A stretch of 9,089 nucleotides of DNA from Crenothrix polyspora (GTDB lineage: Bacteria > Pseudomonadota > Gammaproteobacteria > Methylococcales > Methylomonadaceae): contig CAMDOP010000122.1 of assembly GCA_945903675.1 (NCBI GenBank), forward strand, positions 1 through 9,089. Direction: 5' to 3'. A model generated the notes under the pieces. The model was not told the origin of the DNA. It worked only from the letters and a program-made list of their open reading frames with translations, and searched no databases. Both the position numbers and the translations under genes were made by a program. Within the stretch, counting starts at the first letter, position 1. Every line of letters starts with the position of its first letter. Shown one piece after another: positions 1-5,908 of this stretch.

Positions 1-1722
1 TTTCAAGTATCGGCTATCGCGCTGATTATTTCTTGGTTTGCTGCGGTGATATTAGTGCCCTTTTTGGGTTATCACCTGTTGCCAAATTACACCGAGGCGC
101 CAGTCCCTTCAAAAATGAGTCTTTGGTTAAAGAACCGGTTTAATCTGACTGATAAAAAGCTGAGTGCGGATCATCACGACATTTATAACACACCGTTTTA
201 CCGAAGTTTACGAACGCTGATTACTCATTGTGTTCGCTACCGAAAAACAGTGCTAGCTATTACTTTGGCAGTGTTTGTGGTGTCTGTTATGGGTTTTGCT
301 AAAGTACAGCAGCAGTTCTTTCCTGATTCAACAAGGCTGGAATTAGTGGTCGATTTACGTATGACCGAAGGCGCATCTTATGAGGCCACTAATGCACAAG
401 CTAAAAAGCTAGAGTTATGGTTACAAAACTGGTCGCAACAACACGAAGGTGTCGAAAATTTTGTGGCTTACATCGGCACGGGTGCGCCTCGATTTTATTT
501 GCCTTTAGATATCCAATTGCCGCATCGGGGTTTTGGTCAATTTGTTATTTTAGCTAAAACTTTAGCCGCTAGAGAAGCGCTGCGTTTAGATTTACTCGCC
601 TTGTTTGAGACTGACTTTCCTGAGTTACGTGCTTCGGTACTACGTTTAGAAAATGGTCCGCCGGTGGGGTTTCCTGTTCAGTTCCGGATTTCTGGTGAAA
701 ATATTACGCAAATACGCGATATTTCAAGACAAGTTGCTGGAATCATGCGTACTCATGCCAATTTACTCAATGTGCAACTTAATTGGGAAGAGCCTAGTAA
801 AGTAGTCCATGTTGAAGTCGATCAATCTAAGGCGCGTCTGCTAGGTGTGAGTGCAGTCGATGTCGCTACCATCATTAATGCAGCTTCCAGAGAATTGTTT
901 GTAACTGAATTTAGGGAAGGTAATGAGCGTATCAGCATAGTGGCCCGAGGCCCAGAAATGGAGCGCAGGCAATTATCACATTTGGCTGACTTAATGATTA
1001 ACACGCCCTCAGGTGCCGTGCCACTTGCACAGCTCGCCACCATCAGTTCAGCCTTTGAAGAAGGCGTGATCTGGCGACGTGATCGTCAACGCTCGATTAT
1101 TGTAAGAGCTAATTTACAGGGTGATTTGCAAGCCGCTGTGGTTTCGCAGCAAATAGATCAGCAATTAGACGCTATTAAAGCCAGTTTACCCAGTGGTATC
1201 AGCATAGAAACGGGCGGTGCAGTCGAAGAATCCGCTAAGGGCGGAGCATCGGTCGCGGCTGGTTTTCCTCTGTTTTTAATTGCCGTGTTGACCATATTAA
1301 TGGTGCAGCTACAAAGTTTCTCTAGGGTGTTTTTAGTGATCTTAACCGCGCCCTTAGGCTTGATTGGCGTCACTATCGCTTTATTATTATTTGCTAAGCC
1401 CTTTGGTTTTGTCGCTATGCTCGGCACCATTGCCTTGTCGGGCATGATTATGCGTAATTCGGTTATTTTGGTCGATCAAATAGAACAAGATAGAGCCACA
1501 GGCGTTGACGCGTGGCAAGCTATCGTTGAATCGACTCTACGGCGCTTTAGGCCGATTATGCTCACGGCTGCTGCTGCTATTTTAGCGATGATACCGCTAA
1601 CCAGTAGCGTCTTTTTTGGACCGATGGCAGTGGCTATTATGGGCGGTTTAGCGGTGGCAACAGTACTCACCATTTTGTTTTTACCAGCACTGTATGCTGC
1701 TTGGTTTAGGGTTAAGATGTAG
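1..1722 (+). CDS. RND-family efflux permease, C-terminal half (5' partial)
   Basis: This is the C-terminal 573 residues of an inner-membrane RND transporter (AcrB/MexB superfamily), a proton-driven pump that works with a periplasmic adaptor and an outer-membrane channel. The reading frame is open from base 1 (FQVSAIALIISWFAAV), so the start lies upstream; the GTG at 46 is an internal valine. Seen in order, by residue within the window: end of TM6 (about 7-27), TM7 (about 83-99), a periplasmic porter/docking region of about 320 residues, then TM8 (about 420-436), TM9 (443-463), TM10 (470-490), TM11 (518-535) and TM12 (543-565), ending almost directly after TM12. That matches the second half of a protein of about 1030 residues. 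TM10 reads GMIMRNSVILVDQIEQD, with Arg where AcrB has the proton-relay Lys940. The TM4 aspartates would be outside the window. Substrate cannot be inferred. The adaptor gene is probably upstream, since none follows. Confidence 0.96.
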   Translation, partial: FQVSAIALIISWFAAVILVPFLGYHLLPNYTEAPVPSKMSLWLKNRFNLTDKKLSADHHDIYNTPFYRSLRTLITHCVRYRKTVLAITLAVFVVSVMGFAKVQQQFFPDSTRLELVVDLRMTEGASYEATNAQAKKLELWLQNWSQQHEGVENFVAYIGTGAPRFYLPLDIQLPHRGFGQFVILAKTLAAREALRLDLLALFETDFPELRASVLRLENGPPVGFPVQFRISGENITQIRDISRQVAGIMRTHANLLNVQLNWEEPSKVVHVEVDQSKARLLGVSAVDVATIINAASRELFVTEFREGNERISIVARGPEMERRQLSHLADLMINTPSGAVPLAQLATISSAFEEGVIWRRDRQRSIIVRANLQGDLQAAVVSQQIDQQLDAIKASLPSGISIETGGAVEESAKGGASVAAGFPLFLIAVLTILMVQLQSFSRVFLVILTAPLGLIGVTIALLLFAKPFGFVAMLGTIALSGMIMRNSVILVDQIEQDRATGVDAWQAIVESTLRRFRPIMLTAAAAILAMIPLTSSVFFGPMAVAIMGGLAVATVLTILFLPALYAAWFRVKM

Positions 1723-1834
1723 ATGCGGTGTGATCTCTCACTAAGGTGGCAATTAATCCCTTCTTAAGCTTGAGTAGCGTGTATTTCTTAAGGAAAGCAT
1801 CAGCCGTGTGTTGCGTAGGATGCATTATGAATGA

Positions 1835-1852
1835 GCCTTTAAATGTAAAGGC
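1835..1852. repeat. Perfect 7-bp hairpin in the convergent gap
   Basis: GCCTTTA and TAAAGGC (1835-1841 and 1846-1852) form a perfect 7-bp stem around the loop AATG. The stem can extend by three A/T pairs (1830-1832 with 1853-1855) across a two-base bulge. It lies between the convergent stops of the RND gene and panD. No T-run follows on either strand, so it is not a textbook terminator, although it could stop or protect transcripts from both sides. A GTAGGATGC sequence at 1815-1823 just before it resembles the head of another decayed REP unit. Confidence 0.45.
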
Positions 1853-1864
1853 ATTAGGTGGCGG

Positions 1865-1936
1865 GTAGGTCGGTCTAACAGTCCAACATTGAAGCGTGAT
1901 TGTTGGGTTGCGAAAAGCATGCAACCCAATCTACGC
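1865..1936. repeat. Pair of inverted REP-like elements (BIME-like)
   Basis: The clear unit is on the minus strand. A GTAG head (CTAC at 1931-1934) is followed by a perfect 9-bp stem, TTGGGTTGC (1903-1911) against GCAACCCAA (1921-1929), with a 9-base loop; GCGT at 1894-1897 and ACGC at 1933-1936 extend the imperfect palindrome. A second, decayed unit faces the other way: GTAG at 1865-1868, then GTCGGTC (1869-1875) pairing imperfectly with GTCCAAC (1881-1887; 5 of 7 pairs). The GTAG heads point outward, which is the arrangement known for bacterial interspersed mosaic elements built from REP sequences mobilised by RAYT transposases. A gap between convergent genes is a typical site for these. No RAYT gene is present here. 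Copies elsewhere in the genome cannot be checked from this window. Confidence 0.55.
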
Positions 1937-1961
1937 CGCTACATGGCATATGGCTCAATCG

Positions 1962-2342
1962 TTACAATGGCTGTACAGGAATGACTGAAGCGGTGCGCAT
2001 CACTTCATTTTTTTCATTGAAATAAACCAAAGTCGGTTTATGCAGCTCAGCTTCTTTCGAATCTAAAGTTGCGTAGGCGCAAACAATAATGAGATCGCCA
2101 GCACAGGCTAACCTAGCTGCAGCACCATTAACCGAAAAAATGCCAGAATCTTCTGCTGCACGGATGGCATAGGTTGTAAAACGTGCGCCATTGTTAATAT
2201 TATAAATCTGTATTTGTTCGTATTCTCTGATGCCTGATAAATCAAGAATAGTGCCATCAATAGCACAAGAACCTTCATAGCCTAATTCTGAACGAGTCAC
2301 GGTAGCTCGGTGTAGCTTTGCTTTAAGCATGGTAATGTTCAT
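1962..2342 (-). CDS. panD: Aspartate 1-decarboxylase (proenzyme)
   Basis: PanD converts L-aspartate to beta-alanine, the precursor that pantothenate synthetase joins to pantoate on the way to coenzyme A; it is cytosolic. The 126 residues equal the length of the E. coli enzyme and align from the first Met. The self-cleavage site is visible as YEGSCAID, with Gly24-Ser25: known family chemistry cleaves here and turns Ser25 into the pyruvoyl cofactor. Lys9 (KLHR), Arg54 and Tyr58 (RFTTYAI) and the SVNGAAA segment (from about residue 70) are at family positions. Met1 was chosen over Met5 because it puts the active serine at 25; neither start has a clear Shine-Dalgarno sequence. The gene stands alone, not next to panB or panC, and has its own promoter. 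Its 3' end faces the REP-like hairpins, which may end or stabilise its transcript. Confidence 0.96.
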   Translation of the reverse strand: MNITMLKAKLHRATVTRSELGYEGSCAIDGTILDLSGIREYEQIQIYNINNGARFTTYAIRAAEDSGIFSVNGAAARLACAGDLIIVCAYATLDSKEAELHKPTLVYFNEKNEVMRTASVIPVQPL

Positions 2343-2376
2343 AAAAAAATACTATCAATACGTTTGGAAGCCGGAC

Positions 2377-2405
2377 ATTATCTATTAATTTTGATGCTCG
2401 ATCAA
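2377..2405 (-). promoter_or_regulatory. Predicted sigma70 promoter of panD
   Basis: Read on the minus strand, TTGATC (2405-2400) and GATAAT (2382-2377) are separated by exactly 17 bases. They match the -35 and -10 consensus at 4/6 and 5/6 positions. Transcription would begin near 2370, giving a leader of about 28 bases before the panD ATG at 2342. Confidence 0.55.
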
Positions 2406-2421
2406 CTTTTAAGCCGCTAGT

Positions 2422-2442
2422 GTGCTGTAGAAATTACAGTAC
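2422..2442. other. Hairpin between the sulfurtransferase gene and the panD promoter
   Basis: GTGCTGTA (2422-2429) and TACAGTAC (2435-2442) pair over 8 bp with one G-T wobble around the loop GAAAT. It lies downstream of the sulfurtransferase stop and just upstream of the predicted panD promoter. It could end the upstream transcript or be an operator for panD. No T-run follows on the minus strand, so an intrinsic terminator is doubtful. Confidence 0.3.
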
Positions 2443-2530
2443 ATTCAGTCAGATAAGGATTCATTCTTGAATAAAAAAGCGAAATGATTGCAAGGTGAGC
2501 GAAGCGCCGACTGATGTTTTTCAAACTATA

Positions 2531-3388
2531 TTATGTGCTGAGCTGTTCTGTAGCAATTACTCTATTTTTATTTCTGATCCAGTCGCTCCATGAGCCTGCG
2601 TAAATTTTAGAGCCTTTTAATTCTGCATATTCCATCGCTAGCAAATTGTGACAGGCGGTAACGCCTGAGCCGCAATAATGAACGGCTTGTGTCGGAGAGC
2701 TAGCACCTAACAATGAGTTATATTGCTTTGCCAATACGTCAGGCGTTAAGAATAAACCCTGTGTATCAAGATTTAAGCTTGATGGTCGATTTAAGGCAAA
2801 AGGAATATGTCCTGCAACTGGGTCTATGGGTTCTTGTTCGCCGCGATAGCGTTCAGGACTACGGGCGTCAATCAGGCAAATATCTTTTTTAGAGAGATGG
2901 TTTTGAACTTGCTGGGCAGTTAGCCAGTTTGAGCAGTTTAAATAAGGTCTGAATACACTAATATTTGGGTCGGGTAAGTTAGTTGTGAGTGTATAACCTA
3001 ATTTTTGCCAATGTTGAATGCCACCATTTAATACGGCGACCTTATCATGTCCTAAACAGCGTAATAACCACCATAAGCGTCCTGCAAAAGCACCACCTGC
3101 ATCATCATAAACGACGACTTGGGTCTGATCATTAATGCCCCACGCGCCCAATTTTTTGGTTAGTAAGTTAAAGTCGGGCAGGGGATGTCTTCCAGTTAAT
3201 TCAGTAGGCTGGGCTGATAGGTCTTTGTTTAAATCGGCATAGCGAGCATTAGGAATATGACCGTGGCGATAAGCGTAATGACCGGCATCGTAATTTGCTA
3301 AGGAGAAGCGGCAGTCGATAATGATCCAGTTAGGATTATTCAGATTTTGATGAAGCAAGCTGGATGAAATGAGTGTGGTGTAAGTCAT
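2531..3388 (-). CDS. Two-domain sulfurtransferase, 3-mercaptopyruvate type
   Basis: This is a tandem rhodanese-fold enzyme that moves sulfane sulfur from a donor (3-mercaptopyruvate or thiosulfate) to a thiol or cyanide acceptor through a cysteine persulfide. The N-terminal rhodanese domain (about 5-135) lacks the active cysteine; the C-terminal one (about 155-275) carries it. The active loop is HYCGSGVTAC with Cys239. CGSGVT-type loops are typical of 3-mercaptopyruvate sulfurtransferases such as E. coli SseA, while thiosulfate sulfurtransferases usually have CRKGVT; substrate choice is therefore inferred. Other family marks are RYRGEQEPIDPVAGHIP (181-197) and YAGSWSDW near the end. The length of 285 is close to SseA (281). 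There is no signal peptide, so it is probably cytosolic. The ATG overlaps the stop of the upstream oxidoreductase gene as ATGA and lacks its own good Shine-Dalgarno sequence, which suggests translational coupling. Confidence 0.93.
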   Translation of the reverse strand: MTYTTLISSSLLHQNLNNPNWIIIDCRFSLANYDAGHYAYRHGHIPNARYADLNKDLSAQPTELTGRHPLPDFNLLTKKLGAWGINDQTQVVVYDDAGGAFAGRLWWLLRCLGHDKVAVLNGGIQHWQKLGYTLTTNLPDPNISVFRPYLNCSNWLTAQQVQNHLSKKDICLIDARSPERYRGEQEPIDPVAGHIPFALNRPSSLNLDTQGLFLTPDVLAKQYNSLLGASSPTQAVHYCGSGVTACHNLLAMEYAELKGSKIYAGSWSDWIRNKNRVIATEQLST

Positions 3389-4383
3389 AGTGATGGGAGC
3401 TCTAATAATATTTTGCCAATATGTAGGCTGTTTTCCATGAGTTCGTGCGCTTTGCTGGCTTCATCAAGAGCAAAGCGAGCATGAATAATGGGTTTAATGG
3501 TGCCGTTAGCTAATAAGGGCCAAACTTTTTGTTGTAACTTTTCAGCAATATTAGCTTTAAATTCATCGTCTCTAGCTCTTAAGGTCGAGCCTGTTATGGT
3601 GAGGCGTTTTAGCATAATGGGCAATAAATTGATCTCGGCTTTTGCGCCGTTTTGGATGGCAATTTGTACCAGTCTTGCATCATTTGCCATACATTTTAGA
3701 TTACGGGGACAATAATCGCTGCCGATCATGTCGAGTATGACATTAACACCTTCGCTACTAGTTAGACGGTTTATTTCTAATACAAAGTCTTGTTCTTTAT
3801 AGTTAATAGCGGCATCTGCACCTAGTTCTAAGCAGCGTTCACATTTAATTTTAGAGCCTGCAGTAATAATGACCTTAGCATGGAAGGCTTTGGCTAATTG
3901 TATAGCGGTCGTGCCAATACCACCGCTGCCACCATGGACTAAAAGCGTTTCACCCTCTTGTAGTTGTGCGCGATCAAACACGTTGCTCCAGACAGTGAAA
4001 AAAGTTTCTGGTAGAGCGGCAGCCTCTACTAAGGACAAGCCATTTGGAACCGGTAAACAATGTGATACAGACGCTAAGCAATAACCAGCATAGCCGCCGC
4101 CACTAACCAGTGCACAAATAGAATCACCTAGCTTGAATGGAGATGCTAATGTGCCTAAGCCGAGTGCAACGATAATGCCAGAAATTTCTAAGCCCGGAAT
4201 GTCTGAAGCGCCTTGAGGTGCTGGATATAATCCTTTACGTTGCATGACATCTGGGCGATTAACACCGGCAGCCGTCACTTTGATGAGAACTTGATGGATT
4301 CCTGGTTTGGGAATAGCGCGCTCTGTTAGCTTTAAAGACCCAGCAACTATTTCAATAGCGAGCATAGTGTTGGGTAGTTGCAT
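3385..4383 (-). CDS. NAD(P)H:quinone oxidoreductase, PIG3-like zinc-independent MDR
   Basis: This belongs to the medium-chain dehydrogenase/reductase superfamily, quinone oxidoreductase branch, and should reduce quinones or reactive carbonyls with NAD(P)H in the cytosol. The GroES-like domain (about 1-125) holds GVNRPDVMQRKGLYPAP and GASDIPGLEISG, the PIG3-type signature. The Rossmann domain has the nucleotide-binding loop VHGGSGGIGTTAIQLAK (149-165), followed by LGADAAINY (187-195). The C-terminal GSTLRARDDEFKANI (266-280) is again PIG3-like. Zinc-ligand cysteines of alcohol dehydrogenases are absent. At 332 residues it has the usual length. Met1 gives a MQLPNTMLAIEI opening like those of homologues; Met7 is an alternative start. 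No strong Shine-Dalgarno sequence precedes either. It is the first gene of a two-gene unit with the sulfurtransferase and is divergent from argC. Confidence 0.93.
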   Translation of the reverse strand: MQLPNTMLAIEIVAGSLKLTERAIPKPGIHQVLIKVTAAGVNRPDVMQRKGLYPAPQGASDIPGLEISGIIVALGLGTLASPFKLGDSICALVSGGGYAGYCLASVSHCLPVPNGLSLVEAAALPETFFTVWSNVFDRAQLQEGETLLVHGGSGGIGTTAIQLAKAFHAKVIITAGSKIKCERCLELGADAAINYKEQDFVLEINRLTSSEGVNVILDMIGSDYCPRNLKCMANDARLVQIAIQNGAKAEINLLPIMLKRLTITGSTLRARDDEFKANIAEKLQQKVWPLLANGTIKPIIHARFALDEASKAHELMENSLHIGKILLELPSL

Positions 4384-4391
4384 AAGTCGGG

Positions 4392-4449
4392 TTCTATAAA
4401 TAGTAGGATGCGGTTATTATAGGCTGGGATTATTTCTATAAACAATAGG
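4392..4449. repeat. Direct repeat in the argC divergent promoter region
   Basis: TTCTATAAATAGTAGG (4392-4407) recurs as TTCTATAAACAATAGG (4434-4449). The two agree at 14 of 16 positions, including the first nine, and start exactly 42 bases apart, about four turns of the helix. Together they bracket the predicted minus-strand -10 element. This could be a tandem operator or chance in AT-rich DNA. Confidence 0.35.
4416..4445 (-). promoter_or_regulatory. Predicted promoter of the oxidoreductase-sulfurtransferase unit
   Basis: On the minus strand a perfect TATAAT -10 element (4421-4416) is preceded, after 18 bases, by TTGTTT (4445-4440), a 3/6 match to the -35 consensus. Transcription would start near 4409, giving a leader of about 25 bases before the ATG at 4383. 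The -35 overlaps a plus-strand TATAAA (4437-4442), so this promoter could interfere with expression of the divergent argC. Confidence 0.45.
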
Positions 4450-4462
4450 TAAGGTAAAGCAG

Positions 4463-5497
4463 ATGATTCGTGCAGGTATTGTGGGCGGAACAGGTTATAC
4501 AGGCGTTGAATTATTGCGAATTTTAGCTTTGCATGCTCAGGTTGAGGTGGCGGTAGTGACTTCACGTGCAGATGCGGGTGTGCGAGTGGATGTTGTATAT
4601 CCTAGTTTGCGTGGCTATTGCGATGTGGTTTTTTGTGCACCTGACATCGAAACTTTAAGACAATGTAATGTGGTGTTTTTTGCTACGCCCAATGGCACTG
4701 CTATGTTAATGGCACAACAATTACTGGCATTAGGGATTAAGGTCATTGATTTATCAGCGGACTTTAGACTTAAAGATGCAAAGGAGTGGAGTCATTGGTA
4801 TGGAATGGAGCATGCTTGCCCTGAATTACTGGCTGAGGCTATATACGGTTTGCCAGAAGTTAATCGAAAGGCGATAAGGCAAGCGAGTTTAGTGGCTTGC
4901 CCAGGTTGTTATCCGACAGCAGTGCAATTAGGTTTTTTACCATTGCTAGAAAATAATTTGATTAATGTCGATCATTTAATTGCTGATGTTAAGTCTGGTG
5001 TGAGTGGCGCAGGTCGTAAAGCTGAATTGTCATCTTTGATGAGTGAAACAGGTGAAAGCTTTAAAGCCTATGGAGTGAGTGGACATAGACATTTGCCGGA
5101 GATTCGTCAAGAGTTAACCTTGGCTGCCAAGCAACAGGTGGGTTTAACCTTTGTTCCTCATTTAACACCAATGATACGAGGTATACATGCCACGATGTAT
5201 GGGCAACTATCTGGAGCGACGCTAGCCGATATTCAAGCCTTATATGAGTTGCGTTATGATAATGAACCGTTTGTTGAGGTTTTACCTCGAGGCTCGCATC
5301 CTGATACTCGAAATGTTCGAGGTAGTAATCAATGTCAGATTTCCATACATCAGCCGCAAGGCGCACAAACCATCGTTGTTTTATCGGTCATTGATAATTT
5401 GGTTAAAGGTGCTGCCGGACAAGCGGTGCAAAATATGAATCTAATATTTGGCTTGAATGAATCGATGGGTTTGAGAGTTATTGCTCTATATCCATGA
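4463..5497 (+). CDS. argC: N-acetyl-gamma-glutamyl-phosphate reductase
   Basis: ArgC reduces N-acetyl-glutamyl-5-phosphate to N-acetyl-glutamate 5-semialdehyde with NADPH, the third step of arginine (ornithine) synthesis in the cytosol. The N-terminal Rossmann domain begins with VGGTGYTGVELLRIL (7-21); ATPNGTA (74-80) and IDLSADFRL (95-103) follow. The catalytic loop is ACPGCYPTAV, with Cys149 the expected thiohemiacetal nucleophile, and the catalytic histidine lies in GHRHLPEI (His208 or His210). KSGVSGAGR (177-185) and the C-terminal DNLVKGAAGQAVQNMN (311-326) are family signatures. The length of 344 residues fits the common long type of ArgC. The ATG is supported by AAGG at 4451-4454, eight bases upstream. 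The other arginine genes are not here, so argC is separated from them. No clear ARG box was recognised upstream. Confidence 0.97.
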   Translation: MIRAGIVGGTGYTGVELLRILALHAQVEVAVVTSRADAGVRVDVVYPSLRGYCDVVFCAPDIETLRQCNVVFFATPNGTAMLMAQQLLALGIKVIDLSADFRLKDAKEWSHWYGMEHACPELLAEAIYGLPEVNRKAIRQASLVACPGCYPTAVQLGFLPLLENNLINVDHLIADVKSGVSGAGRKAELSSLMSETGESFKAYGVSGHRHLPEIRQELTLAAKQQVGLTFVPHLTPMIRGIHATMYGQLSGATLADIQALYELRYDNEPFVEVLPRGSHPDTRNVRGSNQCQISIHQPQGAQTIVVLSVIDNLVKGAAGQAVQNMNLIFGLNESMGLRVIALYP

Positions 5498-5500
5498 TTC

Positions 5501-5529
5501 TTGACTATAACGCTGGGTATAGTCATAAT
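5501..5529 (+). promoter_or_regulatory. Predicted erpA promoter with an inverted repeat in it
   Basis: TTGACT (5501-5506; 5/6 of the -35 consensus) and CATAAT (5524-5529; 5/6 of -10) are separated by exactly 17 bases, so this is the best promoter in the window. Transcription would begin near 5536. The perfect inverted repeat TGACTATA-N8-TATAGTCA (5502-5509 and 5518-5525) covers the -35, the spacer and the first bases of the -10, the place expected for a repressor site. The same repeat could fold as a weak hairpin after the argC stop, with T7 at 5538-5544, but the gap to that run is long for a terminator. Confidence 0.6.
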
Positions 5530-5566
5530 TGATTCACTTTTTTTAAATATACAATGTTATTAAACT

Positions 5567-5899
5567 ATGGCTAATCCAATTATTTTTACTGACAGTGCTG
5601 CGGCAAAGGTTAGCGAATTGATTATCGAAGAAGGTAACGATAATTTAAAGTTACGCGTTTATGTCTCCGGTGGTGGCTGTTCTGGCTTTCAATATGGTTT
5701 CACCTTTGACGAAGAAGTTAATGAAGATGATACGCGTGTAGAAAACGGCGGAGTTACAGTCTTGATAGATTCTATGAGTATCCAATATTTAGCCGGTGCT
5801 CAAGTGGATTATAAAGAAGACGTATCTGGGGCGCAGTTTGTTATCCGCAATCCAAATGCCACAACGACGTGTGGCTGTGGATCTTCTTTTTCAGCCTGA
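5567..5899 (+). CDS. erpA: A-type iron-sulfur cluster carrier/insertion protein
   Basis: ErpA accepts Fe-S clusters from the scaffold machinery and delivers them to target apoproteins; in E. coli it is essential for isoprenoid synthesis (IspG/IspH) and respiration. The 110 residues are close to the 114 of E. coli ErpA and align throughout. The three cluster-ligand cysteines are present: Cys38 in GGGCSGFQYGF, and Cys102 and Cys104 in the TCGCGSSFSA tail. NLKLRVYVSGGGCSGFQYGF (26-45), VDYKED (80-85) and RNPNATTTCGCG favour ErpA over the related IscA and SufA. The ATG at 5567 gives the usual short N-terminus, but no Shine-Dalgarno sequence precedes it. No isc or suf genes are adjacent, which is normal for erpA. 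It probably has its own promoter in the 69 bases after argC. Confidence 0.97.
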   Translation: MANPIIFTDSAAAKVSELIIEEGNDNLKLRVYVSGGGCSGFQYGFTFDEEVNEDDTRVENGGVTVLIDSMSIQYLAGAQVDYKEDVSGAQFVIRNPNATTTCGCGSSFSA

Positions 5900-5908
5900 T
5901 AATAGGCT
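5893..5908 (+). terminator. Weak hairpin at the erpA stop
   Basis: AGCCT (5893-5897) pairs with AGGCT (5904-5908) around GATAAT, overlapping the erpA TGA. T-rich sequence (TTTATTT, 5914-5920) follows after a five-base gap. A 5-bp stem is short, so this is a weak candidate terminator. Confidence 0.25.

Noticed and set aside
1712..1924. 70-codon minus-strand frame across the convergent gap
   Set aside because: It runs through the REP-like hairpins, starts at the loop of one of them, overlaps the end of the RND gene, has no ribosome-binding site and resembles no family I know.
2471..2505. Possible terminator after the sulfurtransferase gene using the A6 run at 2472-2477 (T6 on the minus strand)
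   Set aside because: The sequence before the run on the minus strand contains only 3-bp stems; the repeated AGCGAA motif there is direct, not inverted.
4347..4565. 72-codon minus-strand frame across the argC start
   Set aside because: It overlaps both the oxidoreductase and argC starts and covers their promoter region; the protein has no family features.
5061..5366. 101-codon minus-strand frame inside argC
   Set aside because: It lies wholly within a clearly conserved ArgC coding region on the other strand and has no recognisable domain.
5554..5574. Six-codon upstream frame overlapping the erpA start
   Set aside because: ATG to TAA over seven codons can arise by chance, and there is no ribosome-binding site; not enough to claim translational control.
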